A DNA stretch of 64,000 bases from Pascua guehoae (lineage: Eukaryota > Basidiomycota > Tremellomycetes > Trichosporonales > Trichosporonaceae), in assembly GCA_001600415.1 (NCBI GenBank), contig BCJX01000003.1, forward strand, positions 67,617 to 131,616, given 5' to 3'. The notes beneath the pieces are model-generated. The model searched no databases, was not told the origin of the DNA, and saw nothing but the letters and a program-made list of their open reading frames with translations. This document shows positions 23,516 to 34,275 of the stretch, piece after piece (the stretch's first letter is position 1; every line of letters starts with the position of its first letter). The position numbers and the translations under genes are program-made.

Positions 23516-25706
23516 ATGATTCCGAATGACAGCAAGGACCCAGAAAAGGGCACCACGACAGTGGTCGTACCCGTCGATAACGGCGAGCAGCGCAAGTTCC
23601 ACCTCGCCGATGTCGATGCGGCGGCCAGGCTCGTCGCTGGATTCGACCGGGAGATTACTCCAGAGGAGGAGAAGCGCGTTCTTCGGAAGATTGATCGTAG
23701 ACTCCTCCCACTCATGTGAGTTGCGATGCAGGTACCGCAAGAGAAGACAAGCGGATAGCTGACGAGGGACAGGATGCTGCTGTACTTTATGCAGTTTGCG
23801 GATAAGAACACGCTCAACGGCGCCAACGTCATGGGTCTCAAAGTGCGTCAAGGCTACGAGGGCACTGGGGGGACTCCTTCTCTGCCGAACAACTTCCATG
23901 TCCCCCAAGCGTTGTGTACGCAGCTGACAGTAGGCGGACACAAACATGAGCCAAGCCCAGTACAACTGGCTTACGACAATCTTCTACATTGCCTACCTGG
24001 CGTTTGAATGGCCCCAGACCCTCGGTCTCCAAAAGTTCCCCGTGTCAAAGTGGATGTGAGTAGGGTGGGCCCGTGGTGCCAAACCACACTGACACCCTAA
24101 AGGGCGGGCAACATTATCACTTGGGGAATAGCGGTGACGTGCATTGCCGCCTGCAAGAATTTTGTTGGAATACGTGAGTGCGGCTCGGGCGTCCTTCCAA
24201 CATGCTTACATTTTGTCATTTGCCGGCTCGTCATGGGCGCTTGTGAGGGCGTCGTTACCTCCGGATTCCTCATTCTCACCTCGATGTTCTACACAAACGA
24301 CGAAGCGACGCGGCGTGTGGGCTACGTGAGTTTCCGTCGTGGGCTTTTTCCCTCACACCATTACCACAACCGGCCTGCTGGACCGGAACGCTGACCGTCA
24401 GTGGTTCCTCATGAACGGCTCAGCCCAGATCTTCAACGCCCTGGCGTCGTTTGGTATTCTGCACGTCACTACGATCGACCCCTGGCGCGTCTACTTTATC
24501 CTCTGCGGCCTGATGACCGTGACAATCGGAATCGCGTGGCTCTTTATCGTCCCCGACGGCCCTGTCCACGCACGGTTCCTCACCGAGGACGAGAAGATTA
24601 TCGCCATTGAGAGGCTGAGGGGCAAGTCGGGTGGTATTGAGAACAAGACGTTTAAGAAGGAACAGTTCTTTGAAGCGCTGTGCGACTGGAAGTGCTGGGC
24701 TGTGAGTACTGACTAAACTGCGGCATCGGTGATTATCATACGAGTGCTGATGGTGTTCATAGTTTACCATCTTTGCTGTGCTCAACAACTTTGGCAACTC
24801 GCTCATGAACATGTCGGGCGCCATTATCCGTGAGCTCAAGCCCCATCTCCTTCCCCACTTGAATCAGTGTCCCAGTCTAACCGACAGAGAGCTTTGGTTT
24901 CAGCACAAAGCAGACACTCCTCCTCGGGTGCGTGCCAGGTGTCATTGAGATCTTTGTCATCTGGGCTTGTGTCCTCATGGTGAAATGGACCCACTCGCGC
25001 GGTCTCGTCGGCGCTCTGTTTGGCATCCCAGCGTAAGTCACATTGCCACATCATATTTCCCAGCTTGTTTCCTTCCTTCGTTATCTCCGAATCCACATTC
25101 CATTGCGTTGGCTGACGGCGAAGGATTATCGCAGGTATCATGTTAATCGCTGTCCCCTGGACGGCAAAGGGCGCTCTCCTTGCAGGCATCTACCTCACAG
25201 GCTTCATGACCCCGCCCTTTGTCATGACCCTCTCGTGGAATAGCCTGTGTAGTGCAGGACATACAAAGAAGACGACGGCCAACATGATGGTCCTCGTCGG
25301 GTACTGCGTGGGCAACCTCTGCTCGCCACAGCTGTGGCAGGCCAAGTTTGCACCCCGCTACTATATGCCCTGGGGTGTTATCCTCGCCTGCTGGTCCATT
25401 AACCCATTCATCCTGTGAGTGACAGTGGAAAAGCATTAGGAGAATGCCAGCAGGGTGCTGTGAATACGCGAGATTGTATCTAACTGGACAGGCTCGCGGC
25501 TAGGTACTTCCTCAACAAGGAGAACAAACGCCGTGACGCACTCGCGTCCGACCCCGACCATGTCGCACCAAGGTACTTTGACGAGGACGGCAACGAGATT
25601 GACGCCACGTTCATGGACATCACCGACGTGGGTATAGCTGAGGGAATGAGGGCAAAGGTACTGACGAGCGCAGAAAAACAACCTGGCATTCCGCTACCCT
25701 CTCTAG
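23516..25706 (+). CDS. MFS transporter, anion:cation symporter (Dal5/allantoate permease) type
   Basis: Twelve-helix major facilitator expected in the plasma membrane and importing a small organic anion such as allantoate, a vitamin or a related carboxylate; the substrate is not readable. About ten exons; the first is 23516-23715, and the AT/G junction at 23773 restores MLLYFMQFADKNTLNGANV, a typical TM1 for this family. Further blocks are SQAQYNWLTTIFYIAYLAFE, CRLVMGACEGVVTSGFL (TM4/5), DPWRVYFILCGLMTVTIGIA, the central loop with FLTEDEKIIAIERLRG, and TTANMMVLVGYCVGNL. The C-terminus is RYFDEDGNEIDATFMDITD then NNLAFRYPL and a stop. This end, with its FRY-type motif, is common in fungal Dal5-like carriers. 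N-terminal residues 1-60 are hydrophilic. Confidence 0.85.
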
Positions 25707-26013
25707 GTACCGCAGCTCGTTTACCTGATCTAAGAACTAAGTTGAGGAAATAGGTTGTCCTGATTGTTAGATTGGATGTGTTTGTTCCACAGGTGTGGAT
25801 ACAACGGGGCGTCTTTTGTAAATATGCGCATCACCGCTAGAGACAGGAATGATGCGACAACGATAGAATATACCAGAGACTCCCGAGCTCGTCTCAGGAT
25901 TCATATCGCCACAGTGATTGACTCAGCTCCAGCCCTGGCAACCCCCGGGTTGTGACATTAGCCCAGAGTTTCCAGCGTGCCAGCCCCCGCCCACAGTCTT
26001 CGTCATCGTGGTC
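25707..26013. other. intergenic: transporter 3' region to first tRNA
   Basis: About 300 bases with no supported gene. The last 40 bases resemble the segment just 5' of the second tRNA-Ala, suggesting duplication that included flanks. Confidence 0.45.
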
Positions 26014-26094
26014 GGGCATGTAGCTCAGTTGGTAGAGCGCGTCATTAGCAACATCTAATTGACGAGGTCTTTGGTTCGATTCCTAACTCGTCCA
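26014..26094 (+). tRNA. tRNA-Ala (AGC) with 8-nt intron
   Basis: The cloverleaf closes as acceptor GGGCATG/CTCGTCC, D arm GCTC/GAGC and anticodon stem CGTCA/TGACG, with loop TT-AGC-A. The T arm is TTTGG/CCTAA around TTCGATT. G3:T70, the alanine identity pair, and discriminator A are present. Nine bases separate A37 from base 39, so the intron is 8 nt at the canonical 37/38 site. A5 faces C68, a mismatch not seen in the other two copies. T5 follows six bases downstream. Confidence 0.85.
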
Positions 26095-26383
26095 CTTCTC
26101 TTTTTGGCGGCGCAAGTTGTGTTCAAGTGGGAGGATTTGGTGTGGACTCTGATGTGTTTTACACACAACGTGCCGTGTGGGTGGGATGACGGCAAGCGTT
26201 CGTTTGTGGAGGTCGTGGTCGTTGTGGAGCACACCTGCTGCTCGCGAACTGGGCTACGTCGGTGATAGGACAACACCAGTGTCACTCTGGTCCGGCTAGG
26301 GTAATGAGCCCTGCAGCACAACCTAAACGCCATTCGAGGCGCGCCGGCACACGTCCGCGCCGCTGGTCATCCTCCTCGTAGTG

Positions 26384-26464
26384 GGGCGTGTAGCTCAGTT
26401 GGTAGAGCGCGTCATTAGCACCGCCTAGTTGACGAGGTCTTTGGTTCGATTCCTAACCCGTCCA
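26384..26464 (+). tRNA. tRNA-Ala (AGC) with 8-nt intron, second copy
   Basis: Same plan as the first copy, with acceptor GGGCGTG/CCCGTCC, the G3:T70 pair and anticodon AGC. The 8-nt intron differs in sequence (CCGCCTAG versus ACATCTAA type). The exon sequence is otherwise nearly identical, so the copies arose by local duplication. Confidence 0.87.
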
Positions 26465-26881
26465 TCCCACCTCTTTTGCTCTTCGAGACACCCAGGCGCA
26501 GGTGCGGGGCCTTGTTGATGGGCGAGGGGGTCAGACCACCGTCACTGAGGTCGGGGGGCGGGAGGGGGGCCGGAACAGTGTACTTCTCTGAAACCTGTCA
26601 GCCAACATCGAACAATGGTGGTCGGGGAGTGAGAGGTTGAGGAGCTACGTCGCCGTGCCGTGCTCAATGTTGAGACGGGCGCGATGGGGCAGCCACTGCC
26701 TGCGTTTCGCAGTTGGATCATCCTCTCGTCGTTGATGTAGTATTCACACCCTCCAGCCTGATCCTCCATCGACTGAAGCCGCTCAGCATGGCACATCTCC
26801 CGGTCACCGTCGAGGACGCAATCTAATCTAACACCAAAACGACGCGGCGCGCCACGTCGGACCGGGCGCAGACACCGTCGG

Positions 26882-26981
26882 GGGCGTGTAGCTCAGTTGG
26901 TAGAGCGCGACATTCGCAAGATGTGGCTTACATCCTGCGCCTTAATTGTCGAGGTCTTTGGTTCGATTCCTAACTCGTCCA
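26882..26981 (+). tRNA. tRNA-Ala (CGC) with 27-nt intron
   Basis: Acceptor GGGCGTG/CTCGTCC with G3:T70, D arm GCTC/GAGC, anticodon stem CGACA/TGTCG and loop TT-CGC-A. The 28 bases between A37 and base 39 leave a 27-nt intron. The T arm is identical to the two AGC copies, and T5 follows downstream. Reads GCG alanine codons. Confidence 0.88.
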
Positions 26982-27442
26982 CTGCACACTTTTTGGCGTG
27001 TTACACCGTACTCGAAACAGCTGGTGGACCTGCGTGTGGATGTGTCGGACGCATAAGTTGATTGGCACGGCGACCACCACGCGATGGGCAGCAGGGTGAG
27101 TGTAAACAGCGATGAGTTCGGCCACACGCCTCTGATCTAGCATCGACCCCCAAAAATTGGGAGTGAAGCGGACATGGATATCAAGAGAGGGCATGGGTAT
27201 CAACTCTGGCCAACTCTTGGGGTGCGACAACAAGCAACCAAACCTTCCCTTCCGGACTGTCCCTGTGAATTGTGAGATCAAGAAGTCCAGCTCGTAAAGT
27301 GGGTACTGAGTAACCCCCCCACTGTCAGTGATTGATTCACATGTGCGCGTGTACAGTAACGGAAAACCAGGAGCAGGAGACAATAATCGATGAACTGGTC
27401 GTCACATAAACCAGCAACCTACATGCCCTACTAGCAACCCTC
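26982..27442. other. intergenic: tRNA cluster to membrane-protein 3' end
   Basis: No supported gene. ORFs in this 461-base stretch have no domain features. Confidence 0.45.
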
Positions 27443-28676
27443 CTATGCGCCCTTGAGGTTATACCTCAACCGCTCTACCCTCCGCAGCCCTTCCTCATTA
27501 TCCCTCTCTGCGCGGCGCTGCATCTCGACGGCGCCCGCAATGAGTTCGGGCACAGCCCAGCGCAGAGCCGCTAACAGCCCCTGCGATCCCTCCGACGAGT
27601 TGGCGTCTGTCCCAAACAGCCCCGCGAGGAAGAGGGTGAGCTGGGCTGCGGCCACGAAGGGGTGGTATGCGGACAAGTAGGAGAGCTCCGGCGGGAGGAC
27701 GCGGCCGGGAGACAGGGAGAGGAGGAGAAGGAGGACTTGGACGACTTGGATGGTGCGTGAGAGGGGCGGCGAGTCGATGGCTTTGCGGAGCGTCCTGACG
27801 TTAGTGATGCTGTGGCAGAATGTTGTAAATGATTCTCAATGTGGGCTCTTGGCCCTGGCACACTGAGCGTGGTCGCCATAGCACCTTGGGGTATTCGGTT
27901 TTCGAGTCGTCATCTCACGCGTCGCGTTTCTCTGGACGTACTCGAGACAGACATTCTTCTTCGGCGACATCGCTGGACAACTCTACACTTCATAATACCC
28001 AAGTACCTCACGGCGCACACCAAACGGACAAACCAATGCCCGGCCGCGCCACCAGCAGAACAGCTCCCAATTCGTCGCGGACCACCTTTCGTGCACAGGT
28101 ATCCTCCACCACAACGCAGTCGGCCAAATGTCACCAGGAACCACCAACGCCTCAACAACACCGCGTACGCTGCATGCTGTTCCAGACTCACATGACAATG
28201 CCTGCGACGACAAGGCCGTCGAGCCACATGCGCGCGACGCGCTTGTCGTTTTCAGACTTGATCCGGATCGCACGGATTTCGGCCTCTTGTTCTACATGGC
28301 GGACGCGGCGCGCGCGACGTGGCGGTTTGGCGTGGAGATGGGGGCCGTGCGTTAATCGGGTGGCAGATCAACCGAGCAAGAAAGAGTTGGGATTCGGCAG
28401 CGGGGCAGAGTACGAGTAACGTCGTTGCAGAGTTGTGGATTTCCGTTCAAACAGAAGTAAGTAGTTGTCGGTCCAGGTGATTCAAAGGCGCATGTCAGCT
28501 CGTATTCATGCACCACGCATGAACCGACATACCCTCCTCTGTCAACGGGCGCGCTGATGTTAGCCAACGGTCGGACGCCGAGGAGACCACGACTCACAGT
28601 CGTCCACGTCCGGGACCTCGTCCTCGTCGCGCTTCTTGCGCTGTGTCTCGGTGCGGCGCCGGGTGTTCTTTGTCAT
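27443..28676 (-). CDS. unrecognised 183-residue membrane protein
   Basis: Function not recognised. Four exons, 28676-28598, 28553-28533, 28291-28192 and 27794-27443, join in frame to 184 codons including the stop, each with good GT-AG borders and CTAAC branch sites. The N-terminus MTKNTRRRTETQRKKRDEDE is strongly basic then acidic and probably cytosolic. A charged amphipathic segment (EIRAIRIKSENDKRVARM) precedes hydrophobic stretches: WLDGLVVAGIVM, IQVVQVLLLLLSLSPG and FVAAAQLTLFLAGLFG. The C-terminus is a charged helix ending RVERLRYNLKGA. Three membrane segments are likely. It is divergent from mevalonate diphosphate decarboxylase across about 505 bases. Two introns are long for this window (about 241 and 397 bases), and one exon is only 21 nt. 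Confidence 0.7.
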
Positions 28677-29181
28677 TGTGTTGAATGAGAGTAGAGGGTG
28701 AGTGAGTGAGTGTTGGGGAGAGAAATGTCGAGGTCAGAGAGTTTTGGGACCGAGATTGTTATCGTTTACCACGATGGAGTGTACGTACACAGGGTGGATG
28801 TGGTGGGTGTGTGTCCCATGTGGGTCAATGACGCCACCCCCTGCGCCCTGACCAAGATCCGGATCACCCCTTCAGGCACACATTCCCCATAGGTATTAGG
28901 GTTGAATGAGCCTGATAAAATTCCTATTAGGGACCTTTACTAATCAACAAAGGTACATCTTCTAATGAAACCCACGTGCCTCTCGCGTGATTAAGAAGGG
29001 GTATCAGGCTCATCCCACGCGTTGTTCCTGGCGTTTAGACAAAGATGGCACGACTGAACGTTCTGAACACGGTCCTCTTGAACCCCCCATCCTCATCCTC
29101 ATCTCCACCACACCTCTCTCTCTTGAACCCCCACACTCCTCTCTCTCCTCGCCCTCTACCACGCCATTCCAATCGCCTAAA
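28677..29181. promoter_or_regulatory. divergent promoter region of the membrane protein and MVD1
   Basis: Contains an ATCACCCC element (28863-28870) resembling a sterol regulatory element half and a CACGTG E-box near 28973. A 12-base inverted repeat has arms 28906-28917 (ATGAGCCTGATA) and 29002-29013. Pyrimidine-rich CCTCATCC-type repeats precede the MVD1 start. Confidence 0.4.
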
Positions 29182-30449
29182 ATGGTCTACGAAGCCACCG
29201 CCACGGCGCCCGTCAACATTGCCTGCATCAAGTGAGCTGGCGCGACTTGCTTCCAGCTCACCCCTTCCTCGTCCACGTTCCATGCTGACACGTCCACAGG
29301 TACTGGGGCAAGCGCAACACCAAGCTGATCCTGCCAACCAACTCGTCGCTGTCTGTGACGCTCGACCAGGACCACCTGCGGTCGACGACGACGTCGCGCG
29401 CGGACGCGTCGTTTAAGAAGGACCGGCTGTGGCTCAACGGCCACGAGGAGACGATCAAGGAGGAGGGCCGGCTGTGGGTGTGCATCAAGGAGCTGCGCGG
29501 CTGGCGCGCCCAGCTCGAGGCGGGCGACTCGCGTCTTCCCAAGCTGTCCGCGTGGGGGTTGCACATTGCGTCGTACAACAACTTCCCCACTGCGGCGGGA
29601 CTGGCGTCGAGTGCGTCGGGACTGGCTGCGCTGGTCGCGTCGCTGGCGGCACTGTACGAGCTGCCGCAGAGCGCGTCCGAGCTGTCGCGCATTGCGCGCC
29701 AGGGATCGGGCTCTGCGTGCCGCTCTCTGTTTGGCGGCTTTGTCGCGTGGCGCATGGGTTCCGCCGCGGACGGCAGCGACAGTCTCGCCGACGAGGTTGC
29801 GCCGCGCGAGCACTGGCCCGACATGCAGGCGCTCATCTGTGTCGTGAGCGATGCCAAGAAGGGCACGTCGAGCACGTCGGGCATGCAGGCGACTGTCGAG
29901 ACGAGCCCACTGCTCCAGGAACGTCTCCGCGTCGTTCCCAAGCGCATGGTGGACATTTCCACCGCCATTGAGGCACGCGACTTTGACGCGTTTGCCCGCA
30001 TCACCATGGCAGACTCGAACCAGTTCCACGCCGTCTGCCTCGACACGACCCCGCCCATCTTCTACCTCAACGACGTGAGCCGCGCCATCATTGGCCTCGT
30101 CGAGGAGCTCAACCGCGTCCACGAGGCTGCCACTGGCCACCTCCTCGCAGCCTACACCTTTGACGCTGGACCCAACGCTGTCATCTACGCCCCCAAGGCC
30201 AACATGCCCACCGTTGTCGCGGCCGTCAACCGCTTCTTCCCCCAGGAGGTCGCGTTCAAGGACCCCTTTGCCGTCGGCACCGCCGCACAGCTCCCCAAGG
30301 GCTTTGACGAGGGTGTCATCCGCAACGGCGGCTGGGAGAAGGGCGCAGTCAAGCAGCTCATTCACACCCAGGTCGGCGACGGACCCCGCCGCCTCGCGGC
30401 CGCCGACAGCCTGCTCAACGCCGAGGGCATCCCAAAGACGCTCGCATAG
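29182..30449 (+). CDS. MVD1: mevalonate diphosphate decarboxylase
   Basis: Converts mevalonate 5-diphosphate to isopentenyl diphosphate using ATP, the last step of the mevalonate pathway feeding sterols. Two exons, 29182-29231 and 29300-30449, give 399 residues, close to the 396 of the yeast enzyme. The N-terminus APVNIACIKYWGKRN is the family hallmark. The GHMP-kinase ATP loop reads SYNNFPTAAGLASSASG, followed by RQGSGSACRSLFGGFV, which supplies substrate-binding serine and arginine residues. The aspartate-containing C-terminal domain has YTFDAGPNAVIYAP. The single intron lies in the codon before YWGK, and its branch site CTGAC is 13 bases from the acceptor. Identity is certain. Confidence 0.97.
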
Positions 30450-31750
30450 GGGATACATCGGTCGTAATGCATTTAGGGCACTAGATTATATCGTAGCACG
30501 ATATGTAATGCGTGGTGGTTGGGAGGTGAAGGTGGGAGGAGATACGGCCAGCGGTTCAGTTGTGAAAGCCTCGGCTATGTGCCACGCCAATCGGTGTCCA
30601 AAGGCAAAGGAAGCTTGATGATACGGCCAAGGGCGGATCGAGGATGCCGCTGTACCTCGAAAAGCCGCCCGCTGCCGCCCGCTGCCGCACAATCGGAAGT
30701 GGTTTTCCCGAGCGACCGACACGCACTCACATTGCTGTCTGGTAATGCCCAGTCGAAGAACATGCTTTTGCAGTTGCAAGTGATTCATCCGCAGGCCAAG
30801 TCGCAACTTTTCCTCGCGTTGGGAATCTGCTGACATCTCACAGTGTCCAGGCTAGACACTAGCCAGGCATGCCCTTCTGACTTCATTCACCCTAATCCTC
30901 GCGGTCTCGCGGTCCCAACCCGTCGTTACTTTCCCGCAACACCACCCAGTCACCAGCCATCGCGCCTCTCACAAGCAGACCGCATCCAGAGCGTCTCTGG
31001 CATGCCTGGCTCGACGAATGTAAGGCCGATCGGACTAGCAGGACCCTTGGGTTGACAAACCGACGAGTCGGCGCGGTGGTGGTCGTGGTCATTCACTCAT
31101 GAGGCTAATACTTGTGCTCAACACACTACTGGGGCGGACAACGACGCCGGGATGGCCACACAGGCGTTTTTGCGTAAGGCCAAGTGTCACAATCGCCTTG
31201 CGTCCTCGGACCGCATATGCCATCATCAGTTCATTTCGGGTGGGTGCGTACGCTCTTGGGAGGATGGTACGCCCTCGCCGTCACCAGCGCCGAAAGTGCC
31301 GAGCGTTAACACCAACAAGCAAGCGCTATCGAAATACGTGAGGTAGGGTATGCCAAGGACGGCCGAGACGGCAGTCGGCGCATTCGCTTCATGAACACGA
31401 ACATGTCTGCAACGCGGTCGCGTTGGGGGTACTAATACATCCAGAAGATGAGGCGTACACGCCCAACAGCCTCCATCGTCCCTGCGAGGCGAGTGAGGGC
31501 AATTCTCATGTCTATCTTTCAAGCAGAGGCTTATTCATTGGGACAGGCCGTGGGCGGGGGCTATTCGTGTTCCAAAGCTGAGGACGAAAGAAAGTTGGCC
31601 CATCCTCGCCCTCGCCTCGCACGTTGCGCGGTCCTCCGCTGCCCACGGGACACTATGATATACACGAGGCCCAGCCGTCGGCCCAGCCGATCGACCCAGC
31701 CGCCCAGCCCGGCAATCCCCGTCCTGGCGGTCCAGCGTCGTCCAAACGCA
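30450..31750. other. intergenic: convergent 3' ends of MVD1 and membrane protein
   Basis: This 1.3 kb stretch has several ORFs of 60-115 codons with no domain character or start context. No tRNA or repeat was found. Beyond two 3' UTRs I see nothing in it. Confidence 0.45.
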
Positions 31751-34275
31751 TCAAGCACGGTCCCTCCCTCCCCGCTCGGCACCCGCCCAATTCGGGTCGT
31801 ATATCGGCGGCACGAGCTCGACGTACGAGCCCCCGTCCACCTCCTGCGCGACCTGGACAGACACGGGCGTGGGAGCTTGTTGTTGTGGCGAGTTGTGCGG
31901 GGACGTAGGTGATAGGAAGGGGAGGTGCTGCGCCGCGGCGGCGGGCGAGAGCATGTCCTTTGCGCCCGGCGGTGCCGGTGCCGGTTGGGCGTGTGGGAGT
32001 GGCGTCGTGTGGATAAGGAGGCGTGTGTTGGACGTGTTGGGCGAGGTGTGCGGGGAGGGCGTGGGGGAGGCGAGGGGGTGCCATGGGGTTGGCGTGGGGT
32101 GTGTGCTGGGGGTGAGTACCGGTCACGGAGAGACAGCATGACGGCACCCGTACGGTGTTGTGTGGGCATAACGTCTGGGGTAGCAGTTTGGGGCACGGAC
32201 ACGCACAAGAGGGGAGACGCGAGTTGGATGGCCTTTACTCCCCGCGCCTCGAGGCCCGTATCGAACGATTCCAGACTGGCGCCAGAGTGTCTTCTGGACG
32301 GGGCGGGGAGGAACGGTTCGGGGTTGAGGTCGGCGCTGTCGTCGACTTCGAATTTTGAGTCGCGGTCCGAGCTGCGAGTTAGCACGCGCGATTGGTGTTC
32401 GGTGACTGGGTCGGTGGTTACGCACAGCTCGCGGGCTGGATTTCGAGGACTCTTGGTACGTCTGCGGCGGACGAGGACAAATGCGAGTCCAGCCAGGAGG
32501 AGGGAACCGACGACGCTGCCGACCTGGATGTGAGCGGTGGATAAGGGGAGGCGACTCACGACGGCGCCGGCGAGGGTGGCCGTGTTGATGCCCTTGGCAC
32601 CGCCCTTGGGGTTACCAGGCGTGTTGCTCCCGTCGCCGTGCCCATTCTCGGTCGAAGAGGTGTGACCAGTGTCATAGCCATCCCTGCCCATGCCATTAGC
32701 AACCCACACACTCCCCTCAGGATCCACCTACCAGAGCCCCGAGTAAAAAGTGACATTCTGCAGCCCCAGCCACGTCGCATTGTGGCTCTTTCCCTGCCCC
32801 AGCGTCTGCTTGACCGTGACCGTGTACTGCACGCCCGGATCCATCGGGCGCTGGTACATGAGCGCGCCTGCATAGTACCACGGATTGCTCGCGTTGGGAA
32901 GGTGGGCCGTGTCTTCGTCGGTGGATCCCCACGGCGGAGGCGGGTCCCACTCGAGGTAGAATTCGTCCGACTCGGGACCCATCGTGCCGTACACCTGCAT
33001 AAAGCTCGTGTTGGCCGGCGGGGAGAAGGCGAGGCTGGCGGTTTTCGGGCCGACCAGCGACGTGTACGCTACGGGGGCGTGGGAACCGACGCTGTCAGAC
33101 ACATCCCAGCGGCCGTTGAGGGTGTAGAAGGGGTTTGGCTGGCCGTCGATGACAAACGGCTCGGATGTCCTGGGGACGCTCTCAAAGTCGGGCCTGGGGT
33201 CAGCGAGCGTATACAGGTTGGGCCAAGGCGGTGAGGGGGACGAGAAACGTGTCCATTGGTGGGCATTGGTTCCTCTTGCCGTTCTCCGCTTTGCCTCTGG
33301 GGCAAGGACGAGGATAGTCCCTCTGCAGTCGCTGAGCCCAGGTGGAAAGCATAACAGCTATTCCTAAACAAGGACTGTGCTAGTCCTGGCATCATTCCAC
33401 TGGGTAGAGGACATGAACCAGGCGGCACGGCATACGGTGCACGCGACTCCACAGAGTCACCTCTACGGAAGGAGCAAGGACTGGGCGAGGCCTCTCGCCA
33501 GCCTCCCACCCGCGTAGACGACAGATGAACCGCTGAACGGCATACTGCACAGGCGACTCTACAGAACCACCTCTACCCCGGTGAGAACAGCGATGCGTGT
33601 GGGACAAGCACTTTGTCCCTCGCGTCAGCCATCCATGGATGAGGGCGAGCTACCACCGAAGGTGCTCTCCTAAACCCAACGCCACAACCTCCCCTCAGAA
33701 GCTCCTCCCCCCGCCCCCACTCCNNNNNNNNNNNNNNNNNNNNNNNNNNNNNNNNNNNNNNNNNNNNNNNNNNNNNNNNNNNNNNNNNNNNNNAACTCCG
33801 TCCTCCGATACAAAAACCCCCCGACATACCCCCACGCCTGCCGAAACCCATACAACACCTCCCCCGTGGGCCAGGGCACCTTGTCCACCGTCTCGCCCAC
33901 AGACCACCCCAGCGGCGTCGGGGACCGGAGGCCCTCGACGAAGCCGTGCACGTACACCCCGGCCGCGAGGGTCGAGACGCGCGTATTCGGCTGCTCCTCG
34001 GGCTGCTTGACGGCCGGGTCCAGCTGCCAGTCGCCGTCCCGCCCCCCGCCGCTCGTCCCCGAGCACCAGTGCACCGACGGCCCGGACCCAACCGCGCCCG
34101 GAGTGTAGGGGGAGGAGAAGTTTGTGGACCATGCATTAGGGGAGGGGGACGAGGCGCTCGCCCAGGTCCAGAGGGCGCTCATGTCGGGGATGGTGAGGTT
34201 GAAGAAGAGGTTGGGGGTGGGATCCGCCCTCGCCCCGGCGAGCGCGAGCACGAGGGCCGCCGCCACAAGGAGCAT
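31751..34275 (-). CDS. single-pass type I membrane protein with long Pro-rich cytosolic tail (interrupted by assembly gap)
   Basis: Family not recognised beyond a general basidiomycete membrane-protein plan. The start MLLVAAALVLALAGARADP is a signal peptide. The extracellular part has many N-glycosylation sites (NLTIPD, NFSSPY, NATWLG, NVTFYS). It includes a second block from about 33195 down, beginning DFESVPRTSEPFVIDGQPN, that looks like a jelly-roll-type ectodomain. A membrane segment VGSVVGSLLLAGLAFVLVRRRRTK is followed by a disordered Ser/Pro/His tail. The C-terminus EVDGGSYVELVPPIYDPNW resembles the DGG...LPPxYdpxW ending shared by many basidiomycete surface proteins. A 70-base N gap (33724-33793) and about 500 bases of unclear exon structure break the middle. 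The frame also changes near 32110, so a small intron or an error must lie there. Confidence 0.55.
33404..33576. repeat. imperfect direct repeat of about 62 bases
   Basis: Unit A (33404-33466) and unit B (33515-33576) share GTAGAGGACATGAACC-like starts and CGACTCYACAGA..CACCTCTAC ends, at roughly 80 percent identity by eye. They lie inside the unresolved part of the membrane-protein gene near the N gap. Confidence 0.6.
33724..33793. other. assembly gap (70 N)
   Basis: Run of N inside the membrane-protein gene. Confidence 1.

Noticed and set aside
28891..28935. TTAGGG-containing stretch as possible interstitial telomere repeat
   Set aside because: Only isolated units occur (ATTAGGG twice), not a tandem array.
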